Shown here: positions 13,101 through 23,580 of the stretch, piece after piece
Numbering within the stretch: position 1 is the stretch's first letter
How the letters are laid out: each line of letters begins with the position of its first letter
Assembly (NCBI GenBank): GCA_033065855.1
Contig: JAVXUO010000990.1
Span: 248,001 to 312,000, forward strand
Length of the DNA: 64,000 nt
Direction of reading: 5' to 3'
DNA from: Escallonia rubra
Lineage: Eukaryota > Streptophyta > Magnoliopsida > Escalloniales > Escalloniaceae
Position numbers and translations under genes: made by a program
Notes under the pieces: generated by a model
Told to the model about the DNA's origin: nothing
Database searches by the model: none
The model's input: only the letters and a program-made list of their open reading frames with translations

Positions 13101-16100
13101 CATGTCCCTCCAACTCCAACCTCTCAGCATCTACCCCAAGTGGCCTCAGCATCACTCGAACAAACTCCAAATATGGCAAACAACAAGTTCCACAAACTTC
13201 TATCAACCTCGCAATGGTTCCTTTTCAAAAAGCTTTAATAGGACTAGATAGTCGAATGCCAAGGTCCAAAGTAACTAGAAGCAAGTTTAAGTATCCTGTT
13301 TTGTCCGAGTATCAACTTAATAATGTCAAATATGTGGCTACAGCAACAAAACTGGGAAAACAGACCTATGTCAGGTCAGTCAATCAATGTTTACTCACCC
13401 CTGCACAAGAGCTTATCAGTTATGAAACACCTCAAGCATAAACAAACAGTGAAGACGCACAATTAAATGAGATGCACTAAGTTTATATGGATAGGGGCTC
13501 AATATTGGCACATGTATCGCTTACACTTCCGACAGTCCTGGCTGAGATTAACCTGTTTTATTTCATTTGGCAGAGATAAGACTTGAACCAGTTACAACAC
13601 ATTGACCTCTATTAAATATTTATATGAGTTTTATAGAACCACTTGTATCTTACTTAGTTTCATGCAGGTAACCAGTCAGTATTAACTACAAGTAACCACA
13701 TAAAATTCATGCCAGCCATGTCACCTCAGGAGAAAAGAAATTCACAACTTAAAGCCTCCCTGTCCAATTACCTGTTGACTTCCTTTTGAATATTAGACTT
13801 GGACCTATCTTTTACTTTCTCCATGCAATAAGATTTGGACCTACTAAAGGATCCCAACACTATGATAATCTGTCAGGAGAGGCATTAAGCGCAAGTTTGA
13901 GGGGGAGTAATAAAGCATCAGCGTTGAGCCATTCTCAAACAGCTTAAGCTTTTTAAAGTAGATGGTAAGCTAACAATAACAAACACAGACTACAAACACC
14001 ATTCAACTAACCGATAATTGATACTTTTTTCTTGCAGCTGCTTTGGTAGGTCAATTGTGATTATTCATCAGAGTATATATATCAAGGTCAAAAGAAGTAC
14101 GATGAAATAGTTAGATTCCTGAGGCAATATTGTATCCCAAACTTATCTTTCTTTTTTTCTTCGATAAGCAAATGCATTAAACAGGCAAAATGGCACCAGT
14201 AAAGAAGTGCAACATTGCATAAACGGTATACAGCTAACCAACAATAGTATATTTAAGACTCTCCCAAGAATGGCAAAATTTATTGGAAGAACCTGTACAC
14301 TCATCCTCTGTCTGAAAAAATAATGTGTTCAGCACTAAGGACTTGCTGAACAACTTCAAAATAGAAATAGCACCTACTGCTGCATTTTGTAAGAGAAAAG
14401 AAGACTTACTTGGAATATTTCAACTTTGAAGGAAAAGAGATCCACAGCTTTCATGGCTTGATTTGTGATGTGGTTTTGCACTATCAAGATCAGCCGACTT
14501 AAACTGTCCTTGTTCATTATCTGAGTTGCGAGACTACGAATGCTATTTACTTTTACCACACCCATCCCACAGAAGATGACTAATATCTGCAAACGAGACA
14601 ACTATGTTCATTAATATTCACTGACAACAAAATGGTAGTCATTGACAACAATTATAAAGAGTGTTTGGAAATAATATTAACATACTATATAACTTGAACA
14701 CTTCTCCTGCGTAAAATTATTACGTACAGAAGGAAAAGTTAAAATAAGAGAACACCAATGCAAGAAACAAGGCAAAACAAGGTACATGCATAATGCCGAC
14801 AAAATTGAAATATGAAAATCCACAGCTTTATATGCTCGTCCACACCTAATTTGCCTCTGGGGTAATAAGGCGTGAAGATGACTATTGGGTCAAATGTTTA
14901 CAAATTATACCGGTAGGAGAAACTCATTCAAGCATGTTAATAACCTATGAAGCATGGGTGCTTCAAACTCGGTGAAGCACCGGGGTTGGGTGCGTGTCGG
15001 GTACGTGTCCGATATTCTGGTTTTATTTCTTTTATTTCCTAAATATCGGGGTGCGGATAAGACACGGGTCGGGTGCGGATCGGACAATGGAATGAAATTT
15101 TTGGGGGTCAAAACGTAGAACATAAGTTTTCGGGGGTCAAAACATAAATAAAAAACTTACACTAACCTAATTAACGGGGCAGATCTAGAAGAGTGGAGAG
15201 ACAGAAAGAGAGAAAGAGAAAAAAGCGAGAGAGAGCAGCGGCGGCATTACGAGGCGACCACAGCGACTCTGGCGACCAGCCTCGACGACCTGCCCTTATC
15301 TCCGGCAGATATGTAAAGCGGGGAGAGACAAAGAAAGAGAGAGAGAGAGAGAACCGGCGACAGATGCAAGTTATCAGCCGGCGTAGAGATCGACATGTGC
15401 CGCTAAGTCGCCGTCCGTCTCTCTCTCTCTCAATCTCTCCAGTCCCCACCTTGACTCTTTGGCTCCTGTGCGCCACTAGGTCGCCGCTTGAACACACCTG
15501 TCTTTTTGTTGATTCATCTTCCAATATCTCTCACTCTAGCTTTCACACACGAGAGATATGGAGTTATTTATAGGGACTTTCTATTTTGAAGCTTCGTTTG
15601 ACTCCAAAAATAACTGGTTTGTGTTTCTCTTAAGCGCTGGCTTGCTAATATTTTGGCAAAATTTTACTTATTTGTTTTGTATTAGTTATTGGCTTTGTAT
15701 AATTTTTAACACAAACTTAGATGTGTTTTTCACAAAAATAGGATTTACTTTTATCGTCATAAGATTTAATATGTTTAAAAATTCAGGGTATATAATTAAA
15801 AAAATAAATATAAAATTTGACGTATCCCCACCGCCCCCGTATCCTAAAATTTTCAAAAATGTTGTATCGGCGTATCCGCACCTGTACCCGCATCCGTGCT
15901 TCATAGGTAATAACCTACAACTTAAGACCCCATCAACGTCCAATTGAAAGAGCAATGCTATGCTTCCGAAATTTTGACTCCCAAATGATGCGTCAAAAAA
16001 TGAGACAAGAATTTTAAAACGTACTACCCACTTTTGTTTGGATTTTTCTCTTTTGACTTTTTGTAAACTCTTAGGATGAATCTAGTTCGCAATAAACATC

Positions 16101-17233
16101 ATACTAAACTCAAATTGCAATCACAAACTAATAAGTATTGTTGGCAAGTTAAGATAAAAACAATGAGTAAAGTCAATCAGTAACATGTACTTATATATTT
16201 CATAGAAACTCGCAAAAATTCAAATGGGGAAATCCAATGGAGCAGAAGAAGTATGGACTTGCTGTTTCAAATGCGTAAACCAGAATTTGCTTTGACACTC
16301 AAATTTTTGTTTCGAAAAGAAAATTTGAGAGAAGAAAATTTGAGAAGGGTAGCAGTTCAAGTGCACATGCCAAAATGTGAAAACCTAAACAGCCTACGTA
16401 TCAGCTCAAAATAGAAAGCATGTGAATAAAACAGATCATTTTCACATTTACCATGTGCGGCATGTTAATTACAAAGCATGCGAAGCATGTCAATCACCTT
16501 CAACAGAAATTCTCAATCAGCACGCAGCTCAAAGAGAAACTTTATGCTTCTCAAGCAATCATCCGAATTTTGACTATTAATTGATGTGTTCAAACCGCCA
16601 GCACAGTTAATTTAGGTTGTACGAGTTTAGAAGCTCATTGAAAGCATGTCAATTACCTAGAACAAAAAACCCCAATCAACATGCAGAGTTCAAATTGGTA
16701 TCCCAAATTTTGACTCCCAAGTGATGCAACAAACCGTGAAACAAGTTTTTAAAAACACAGGACCCCCTGTTTCAACGTTTCTAAACCAGAGTCGGCCACC
16801 TCATTTGTGACTCGGTAGTACTCCAGTTGAAATGCACATCTCAAAAATGAAACCCTAAAATAGTCTACATTTTAGCCGAATATAGCATGCATGCGAATAA
16901 AGAGGAGCATTTATCACATTGACATTCCTTCGACTGCACAGTGCTTTAAAAGTTTACCTTATCGCGCGGGTCGGACTGGTGAGAAGCGGAGATCCGGAGG
17001 CGGTCGATGTTGGGCGCTTGGCCGTGGATGCTGCGAAATTCCTCAAGGCTGAGCTCGATCTCGGAGTCGGCGACGGCGTAGCCACGGTCCCGGAGCATCT
17101 CCAGCACGGTTCGCCGTGACAGGTAGTACCTGTGACTTTCTGAGCTGCCGCCGTCCACGAAGTTGCCCAGGCACCTCCCCAAATCCTCGCCGCCGTTGCC
17201 GTCCGCCTCCATCTCCGCCGCGTCGAGGTCCAT
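7001..17233 (-). CDS. NRPE5: DNA-directed RNA polymerase V subunit 5 (RPB5 family, NRPE5-like), four exons
   Basis: Exons, in order on the minus strand: 17233-16958, 14586-14410, 9054-8941 and 7126-7001 (276, 177, 114 and 126 bases). All junctions are GT-AG and in phase 0, giving 230 aa. Exon 1 encodes a short acidic N-terminal extension and then the RPB5 jaw segment SHRYYLSRRTVLEMLRDRGY (about residues 33-52). Exon 2 holds MGVVKVNSIRSL and LILIVQNHITNQAMKAVDLF. Exons 3-4 hold the assembly domain: ITDLVVNVTKH, LKPKHRVLTDDEK, a QRDAIARYY-type segment and the terminal YRCVW. RPB5 sits in the lower jaw of nuclear RNA polymerases. The N-terminal extension and the SHRYYL start match Arabidopsis NRPE5, used by Pol V in RNA-directed DNA methylation, rather than the housekeeping NRPB5. 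Length is close to the 222 aa I recall for the Arabidopsis protein. Introns are 2371, 5355 and 1814 bases and each holds a transposon-like element. No coding lesion is seen. Pol II/IV versus Pol V use cannot be proven from sequence alone. Confidence 0.93.
7620..8880. mobile_element. Non-autonomous TIR element (MULE-like) in intron 3
   Basis: Two long inverted arms face each other: about 7620-7770 and about 8645-8880. The left arm reads CACCCAGTGCTGGGG, then CCCATCTGGAGCCGTCC, then GGCCACATGATCGGCTCC. The reverse complement of the right arm gives CACCCACCGCTGGGATGAG, CCATCTGGAGCTGTCC and GGCCACGTGGACGGCTCC in the same order, with a further shared GCCAG...GGCACACTCC-type segment inside. Long TIRs with GC-rich interior DNA suit a MULE, possibly carrying captured host sequence. 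The exact ends and a TSD were not resolved. Confidence 0.6.
10040..11471. mobile_element. Non-autonomous hAT element in intron 2 with perfect 8-bp TSD
   Basis: The element begins CAGGGGCGGAA, and the reverse complement of its right end is CAGTGGCGGAA. The 8-bp sequence CCCGTAAC lies immediately outside both ends (10032-10039 and 11472-11479). An 8-bp TSD with CAGGGGCGG-type termini is the hAT signature. It is 1432 bp long with no transposase; inside are a long CT microsatellite and GC-rich sequence. Removing it restores CCCGTAACCAGGGGAAAGG in the host intron. Confidence 0.9.
10118..10167. repeat. (CT)n microsatellite inside the hAT element
   Basis: About 50 bases of near-perfect CT repeat. 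Confidence 0.92.
12509..12526. repeat. Poly-G tract in intron 2
   Basis: A homopolymer of about 18 G (flanked by GT repeats on the left) in the intron. The surrounding purine-rich DNA produces spurious overlapping open frames on both strands. Confidence 0.85.
14948..15907. mobile_element. MULE-like TIR element in intron 1 with 9-10 bp flanking direct repeat
   Basis: The left end starts TGAAGCATGGGTGC, and the reverse complement of the right end reads ACCTATGAAGCACGGATGC. The direct repeat TAATAACCTA flanks both ends (14938-14947 and 15908-15917), fitting the 9-10 bp TSD of Mutator-like elements. The 5-base offset between the two termini leaves the exact boundary ambiguous. Subterminal regions carry repeated GGGTGCGGATA and CGGGTACG motifs. 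The interior (about 15180-15560) is GC-rich with GA microsatellites and codes for nothing I recognise. Confidence 0.7.
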
Positions 17234-17384
17234 TTGTCGCTCTCACTTGTCTGGTTGAATTGGGGGCCTTCGAAGTTTGCGAGTGAGTGGACTTGTCACT
17301 GCTGGAGTAAACAGTACTTTGCATCTACTTTTAAACTTTCATCGTAACTAGTCTTGAATCCCTGCGTTGCACACGAGAATATTT

Positions 17385-17800
17385 TTAAAGGTGAATGACA
17401 AAACTGTTCTTTGAGATTTACACGTATTTGTATTTTGTTCCCGTGTTTAAAATTTTTGCAATAGCATTTTTTTAGGTTGATAAAATCATTGCAAACAACT
17501 CCAAAATTTGATGGCCGTCCAAATTCAGACGTTAAGTCCGCATGTACTGTGCACATGCCATTTTGGCATGTGTAGATCTGTCATTTCGCCTAGGGTTAAA
17601 TACAAAACTGTCTCCTGAGTTTACACATTTTTGCAAGTCACTTCCCATGTTTTCAACTTTTGCAATAATGTTCCCTGACCTTGATAAAAATATCGCAAAC
17701 GAGTCCAAAATTAGATGTTCATTTAAAATTGGACGTTAAATCTGTATGTAATGCGCGCATGCTTTTTCGCATGTGAATATCTGTCAATTTTTACCTCATC
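17385..17800. repeat. Diverged tandem duplication (about 204 bp) upstream of the Pol V subunit gene
   Basis: Two successive units each run: a GG(T)GAATGACAAAACTGT / GGTTAAATACAAAACTGT start, then TTTTTGCAATA, TTGATAAAA..ATCGCAAAC / ATCATTGCAAAC, and a GCATGT...TCTGTCA ending. Starts are near 17389 and 17592. The block lies 150-570 bases upstream of the start codon at 17233, so it may belong to the promoter region; no TATA box is obvious. Confidence 0.65.
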
Positions 17801-18358
17801 TCCCTTTTCATTTAAAAATTTTGTAACTATTGTTGCCATAATTTTAGTTTATCACATGTGAGTAGAAAATAAATTCTACACCTTAGAAAACTCTACTTAA
17901 TCAATGTATCATCACCGCATACCCGATTTTGTTGGTATGTAGAAATACAAAGTAAAAGAAGCCGATCATCACGTCCCTCGTAAATTCATCTGAAATACAC
18001 ATCATACAGTAAATCACTCAAAATTTAAAAAGAGAAAGAAAAAGTATTGATTTACTCACCTACGTAAACTGCAACTCTGATTCGTTTTCTCTTTATTGTT
18101 GGTGCAATTGTAGAGAAGATACGTAAATAGAAGAATCTCTTTCTACTTAAGGAGATTAGGATGAGACGACAATTTTGAATTTGTAATGTGATAATAATGG
18201 AGGATTCCAGAATTATCATGTTTATATGAGAAAATTATGTGAGAAAATTAAGGGAATAAGAAAGATTTAAGAGATTGGGGCTTAGAAAGAGGAATAAATT
18301 GGGTGATGAAATCCCAAAATTGATGGTCAAAGAAAAATCTTGATCAAATTCAAATTAG
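17801..18358. other. AT-rich intergenic DNA
   Basis: No coding region, repeat boundary or RNA gene is recognised in this stretch. Confidence 0.5.
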
Positions 18359-18725
18359 TTAAATTTTGATATTCAAAAATTTAGATAGAATATAAAGAGA
18401 TAATTATGCAACAAAAGTAGATTATTTTGCAACAAAAACAAAATTCAAATTAGTTGAATAGGTGAGAGAAACATGTCATAAAAAAGGAAAAACGAAAATT
18501 ACATTAAATTAAATTTTTTTATAGTAAAAAATCTAGATAGCATATAAAGCGATAATTATGCAACAAAAATAGATGATTTTGCAACAAAAAAGGAATTCAA
18601 ATTCAAATTCAAATTAGTTGAATAGGTGAGAGAAACATGTCACAAAAAAGGAAAAACAAAAATATAGTAAAATAATTTTTTGTATTTAGATAGCATGTAA
18701 AGAGATAATTAAGCAACAAAATTTA
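18359..18725. repeat. AT-rich tandem repeat, about 164-bp period, 2 to 2.5 copies
   Basis: The unit contains TAGTTGAATAGGTGAGAGAA followed by ACATGTCA, then AAAAAAGGAAAAAC, TTTAGATAGCAT and GCAACAAAA. The TAGTTGAATAGG landmark recurs at 18451 and 18615, and a third partial unit reaches 18725. Confidence 0.8.
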
Positions 18726-18739
18726 CAATTCCCAATGTA

Positions 18740-19070
18740 CTCCCTCCGTCTCAATTCACTTGTACTTCTTCCGTTTCAGATTATTTGATCAAATTTGACT
18801 TGCATGTAAATTAAGGATTCAAATTATATATTGTGTGTTTCTCATTCTACCCCCTTTAGAGAGAGGAGGGAAAGAAAGTAGGTCAGGAGAGATAAAATTG
18901 GTTAGTAGAATATCAAATATGAAGAGAAAAATAGAATAAAAAAAAGTGTTAGAAAGTGGGTCAGGAGAAAGAAAATGAGTTGATATAATCTTTCTTAATT
19001 TGGAAAGTGAGCAATTTTTGTTGGACGAGCAAAAAAAGAAAAATGATCAATTTATGTGGGACGAATGAAA
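18740..19070. mobile_element. Stowaway-type (Tc1/Mariner) MITE
   Basis: It starts CTCCCTCCGTCTCAATT, the near-consensus Stowaway terminus. The reverse complement of the right end is TTTCATTCGTCCCACATAAA, a diverged copy. TA dinucleotides flank both sides (18738-18739 and 19071-19072), the expected TSD. It is 331 bp long with no coding capacity. Confidence 0.8.
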
Positions 19071-19072
19071 TA

Positions 19073-20228
19073 CAAATTTTCAGATGTTTTACTCTTTTTA
19101 GCATCTTACTCTTGAATGTATGGGTCACAACTACTTCTTTTCCAGTTTATTTTTCTCTCCTTTATGGCACCAATATCTCCATTGACAAGTCTTTCTAAAT
19201 ATCGGAAATTGAAGAACCCAAAGCAGTAAGCACTTCGATGATTAATCTTTATGTGCTAACAGTACGGATTTAAAGGTACCGGTGGCCTTTTGAGCTTTAA
19301 AGTACCCCAAATGTAAGATCTTCAAATAATGTTTGTTTACTTGCAATCGTTATGATGCCGCCACTGAACCTGGGGCTGAAAGTACCTTCCATGAAAAGAT
19401 GAGATCCTGCCCAGGTGTTCGCCCAAAATACCTCATTGCCCTACGACGCCTCATTATTCGCATAGATGTTTCGCCTACGCCACGAAGTCCTTTAACTTGG
19501 CTGTCTAGTCGTGCCCCTAAGCGGTAGACTGCTCACCTTACTAGCCTTTTTCTTTCCCTTTAACCACCACAACCACCTTCCTTTGACAAGCACGGCCGCT
19601 CATCCACCACTCACCACAATGACCATCATCACCAAAGTTCCTCTTAAACACTACCACCAATCTTGCTTTTAAGCCTAATACAGATATACTCTTGCTCAAG
19701 TTTCAAATCTTATCAAATAGTTGTAAAATTTCTGAAATCACATTTGTTGGCAGGATTGAAATCGAAAGATAGATTAAGGTTTGGATGGGATCAAATCTAC
19801 AAAAGTAAAAGCTTTTCAAAATCAGGTTCAAAGCTTGACTTTGAGACTTAGAAGACTTAAATCTAAGTTTGTTACGGTAGTCATGGTGGTGACGGGAATA
19901 GTGGTTGGAAAAAGCAATGATGGGAGGTCAAGTGGTGGTCAACGGATGGCGACCGCAATGAGGGTTAAAGGGAGAAATATTCATGCCCTAGTGGGTTGAG
20001 AAGGTCTGGTGGTGGTCAATGGATGGTGACCGCAATGAGGGTAGAAGGGAGAAATATTCGTGCCATGGTGGGTAGAGAGCGAGAGAGGATGACTAGAGTG
20101 TGGGTATGGTAGAGATTGAATTCGTAAGAGGAGAAGTGAGGAAAAAGTAGAGAAAAGTGAGTTGAGAGAGAAAACGTATAACCAGGGTAGAATTGGAGGC
20201 AGAGTGATGAAGAGAAATATATAGAGAG
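19073..20228. other. Intergenic DNA
   Basis: No gene recognised. Two similar segments containing GGTGGTCAA(T/C)GGATGG(C/T)GACCGC followed by GGGAGAAATATTC occur near 19930-19990 and 20010-20060, a short tandem duplication of about 75 bases. The open frames here have no family resemblance. Confidence 0.45.
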
Positions 20229-20237
20229 ATAACTTAA

Positions 20238-21381
20238 GGGCAAATTACACCTATGTCCCTGAGGTTAGGGTGTAATTACAGTCAAGGACACTAAGTTTTA
20301 AAATGTAACATTCCGTGACCAAACTCTTTTAAAATGTATCAGCCGTGTCCATCCGTCAGGGTTCCGTCCAAAAAGTGTACTTTTTTTATGATGTCATCAA
20401 TACGTATTTTTAAAATGACGATACTACCCCTATACTATATATACTGGATATTGTTAAAAAAATTTAATTAATATTTCAATCCTTAATTCAAAGATTAGGG
20501 TTTAAACCCCTAAAATTGTTCTCTATCTTAATTTGAAACCCTAATTGCTTCACTGAAATCCATATCTGTAAATTAGGGTTTCACTGAAATCCATAATTTT
20601 CTCACTGAAATTGTTAAAACCCTAATTTGCAAATTAGGGTTTCACTGAAATCCTCCCCACGCCGACAGCCTTATCATTCCTCTCCCCTCTGCCTCCCTCT
20701 CCTCTTCCTCCCCACGCCGGCAACCTTATCCTTCCTTCTTTCTTCCCAAACCAACACCCACCATCAATTCAACAACCCAAGAAAAAAAACCCTACCGTCA
20801 TTTCGAGTTATGACATGAGAGAGAGAGAGAGAGATGGGCGATTCGCGGTGGGTCGGAGAGGGGTCTTGCAGCGTGGTGGGGAGGGAGGGACAACGGCGGC
20901 AACGGGGTGCGGCCGGTTCAAATCACGCCGCACGGTTAAATCTTGATGATCGAGGCTACAATCACAGAGCCTGTTAGAGCTCTTCAAATTGCTCAACGCA
21001 GTGACAGGGAAGGGGAAGGGGAAGGGGGAGGGTGGTGCGGCGATGGGCAAGGGGGAGGGGGAGGGTGGTGCGGCAACGAGTAAGGGACAGGCAGGCGGGC
21101 GGCGAAGAGAGATTGAGAGACAGAAATGGGTTGATGTGTTAGGAGGGGGGGGGGGGTGTTGGGGGGTGGGGGCATTAATCTTTCTTTTTTTTTTTTTTTA
21201 AGATGAAGTAATGGCATTAAAAAAAATAAGTTTTCAACTAAAGGGTAATAAAGTCTTTTCATGAAAACCGTTAGGGTTTTTAGTATTCCGTTTGGTCAAC
21301 GGACATAAGTGTAATTTGTCCAAACTATTGTCCTTACCTGTAATTATACCCTAACCTCAGGGATATAAGTGTAATTTGCCC
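20238..21381. mobile_element. Non-autonomous MULE with perfect 9-bp TSD
   Basis: The left end begins GGGCAAATTACACCTATGTC. The reverse complement of the right end begins GGGCAAATTACACTTATATC, and the similarity continues through CCCTGAGGTTAGGGT and a TAATTACAG segment. ATAACTTAA lies immediately outside both ends (20229-20237 and 21382-21390), the 9-bp TSD typical of Mutator-like elements. It is 1144 bp with no transposase. The interior has repeated AAACCCTAA / TTAGGGTTT motifs, a GA microsatellite and G-rich DNA. Confidence 0.92.
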
Positions 21382-21390
21382 ATAACTTAA

Positions 21391-21904
21391 TTACTAGAGG
21401 GCGTAAATGAAAATACAACCAATAATTCTTCCTAAATTTGTAAAGCGAAAAATATTTTTGCGACTACCGAAAAAGGCCTGTTCAGCAACAATTCTAGGAT
21501 GGATGGAGTAACAAATGAATGTCTTCAAGGTCTTTAATTAAGATCAATTTCATTCCATCATGCCTTGAAGTGGACTTTTGCCTTCTTGGCTACTAAAATA
21601 CCATGCACACCTTAAACAACACTATAAGCACACATGACTAGTCTAACTATGACAAAGTTGTTATCATCAAAATCATCATCATGTGAAACATGGAGCTAAC
21701 ATATTCCACTCAGGGTAAAAAATTCGGTGGGATTATGTCACACATAAGTTATTTTCCATAACAAAGAGTTTAATTTAATGGTCATGGTTGCAATTAGATA
21801 TTTTTTTTTTTTGGTAAAGTCTTTTAGTTCAATCATGTTTCATGTGGAAGCATGGAGTATTGAGGTCACCCATGGGAGTTAACCAACATCCACATCATCT
21901 GATA
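21391..21904. other. Intergenic DNA
   Basis: No coding region. A GGATGGATGGAGTA motif near 21500 resembles a decayed Stowaway end. Confidence 0.4.
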
Positions 21905-22378
21905 GTTATACTGCTTTATCACATCGACTGTTACTTGCATCTACTTGGACTTTAAAACAGAAATTCTTTCATATATGTGTACTAACTGCATCTAATTTTC
22001 TCTTGAATCAGATATCGGGATCTGAGAACATCCTAGATACAGTGACACTTATTATCTATGGCTTTTGCCATATAGTGACTAAAATCCATCATTATAGTAT
22101 TGACAGGGTAGACTCACAGCTCTTGAAGGAAGCACGATCTTTAGTTCTTTTTGCTTGTCAAGCATGTACGACTGTTTATCAGGATTAGATACTTGACAAT
22201 TTACGTAGCTAAATTTTGTTTCTTATATGATGAAATTCTATAGTGGGTAATAGTAATACCGTTTCTTTTGTTATTCATGGCAGTATTTATTATTTGTAAG
22301 ACCATAAGGTCAAAACAAACTTATATTTGTTTCTATTTCTAATGCAATTATCTTATTACTCAAAAAAAAAAAAAAAGG
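21905..22378 (+). mobile_element. 5'-truncated L1-type LINE copy (3' end only)
   Basis: The DNA and its translation match the last part of ORF2 of the LINE at 33-40 kb, from about position 39999 there. Shared residues include an ILDTVTLIIYGFCH / IVDTVAPIIYDFCY segment and LLKEARSLVLFACQ / LLTEARLLAHFACQ, ending in YQD. A 3' untranslated segment and a 14-base poly(A) (22362-22375) follow. Truncation at the 5' end with an A tail is the usual product of aborted target-primed reverse transcription. No clear TSD was found. Confidence 0.82.
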
Positions 22379-22717
22379 CCCAACACGCGCTATGTTCCAC
22401 AGAATCCTTTTTTCTTTCACAAAGATCGAGTTGAATTCCTCAGTGAGTGCAGCTTTTAGGTTTCAAAGATAAGGGAAATAGAAGGCATCAGCATTACGTT
22501 TTGACAAAATTGGCGTGGGCTAATGAGAAATGATCTCAAATTATTCATTTGTCCAAATTAAAGTCCTACCCTTCAGAATGTTTATGGCATCAAGGAGGGG
22601 AGTGGAATGTGGTTACTGAGCTTAATGAGAAACATCAGTAAACCTGAGTGATTAAGGCACATGGGCTCAAACCGAAGAGGCCTGATTGGCGCATATGCCT
22701 TATGCATTGAGCATGAA
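22379..22717. other. Intergenic DNA
   Basis: Between the LINE tail and the gag pseudogene; nothing recognised. Confidence 0.4.
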
Positions 22718-23580
22718 CTAGTATAAGGCAACGATTGGAGGAAGTGTGGTAATGCGTTTAACGTGCACTTGGGAAAAAATAATTTGTGAACTAGGATTCA
22801 TAACTCCTGGGCAATGCATTGATAAATGACAGCCTAGTGATACATGTTGTGGTTGAGTTTTGAGAACCTCCAGGCCAACTAGTATCTCGCCCTTTAGCGT
22901 GAACACCTTGGGCACCACTATTTTCCTCAAAATCAAGTTGCCCGGCTTGTTGTCCGTATGAAAACCTCCCATCATTTGCTGCTTCTTGATGGTCAAAGCA
23001 TGCCGCTGAGCTTCAGAGACTAAGCAGAATGCTTGGAGGCTAAGAATGTCCTAATTGTTTTGCTGTAAACTGCCCAGGTAGCGTGCAACAAGTTGTTCCT
23101 CACTCTCCAATAAATCAAGTCGGCGGTAACTAGCTTTTAAAAGTCCTTGATGTAGGTGTGTACAAACTTGCTACCTTGCCCTAAAATTGTGCGGACGCTG
23201 AAACATGCATGGTCTGAGCATAATGTTATGGTAAGATATTCTCTTTCAACTTTGTGATCATCTTTTCCCACTGAGTGATTTAAGACTTGCCATGCATTAG
23301 ATTCAGTTGTTCCCACCAAGCAGAAGCTCTACCCTTCAATTTGATGGTCACCAATTTCACCTTCTCGTTGTCAGGTTCTCCTCGATATTCATATATCCAC
23401 TCCACAACATTTAGTTAATCATCAGACTCATCGGCTTGCAAACTTCCACTAAACTTTGGAAGTTAAATCTTAAATTGCACTTACCATATTCGATATTCCC
23501 ACGGAAGGAACTCAACGGTGATGAGTTCCCCAAACGAATGGGTTCTCGAAGGAGATGCCAAGGGAAAGGGTTCATAGTCT
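22718..23580 (-). pseudogene. Ty3/Gypsy gag pseudogene (chromovirus-like)
   Basis: Read on the minus strand across frameshifts and stops, the sequence carries the usual plant Gypsy gag landmarks in order. These are VEWIYEYRGEP, VKLVTIKLKGRASAWWEQL, a WEKMITKLKENILP-type segment, EEQLVARYLGSLQQ and VSEAQRHALTIKKQQ. The GRASAWWEQL and EQLVARYLG motifs are typical of the Retrotrans_gag domain. Several in-frame stops (for example after the HGKS segment) show that it is dead. Protease, reverse transcriptase and integrase were not found. This gag differs from that at 59453-61135, so at least two Gypsy lineages are present. Confidence 0.8.

Noticed and set aside
15171-15573. Overlapping plus and minus frames of 117-126 codons in intron 1
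   Set aside because: They lie in the GA/CT-rich interior of a transposon and read as charged low complexity.
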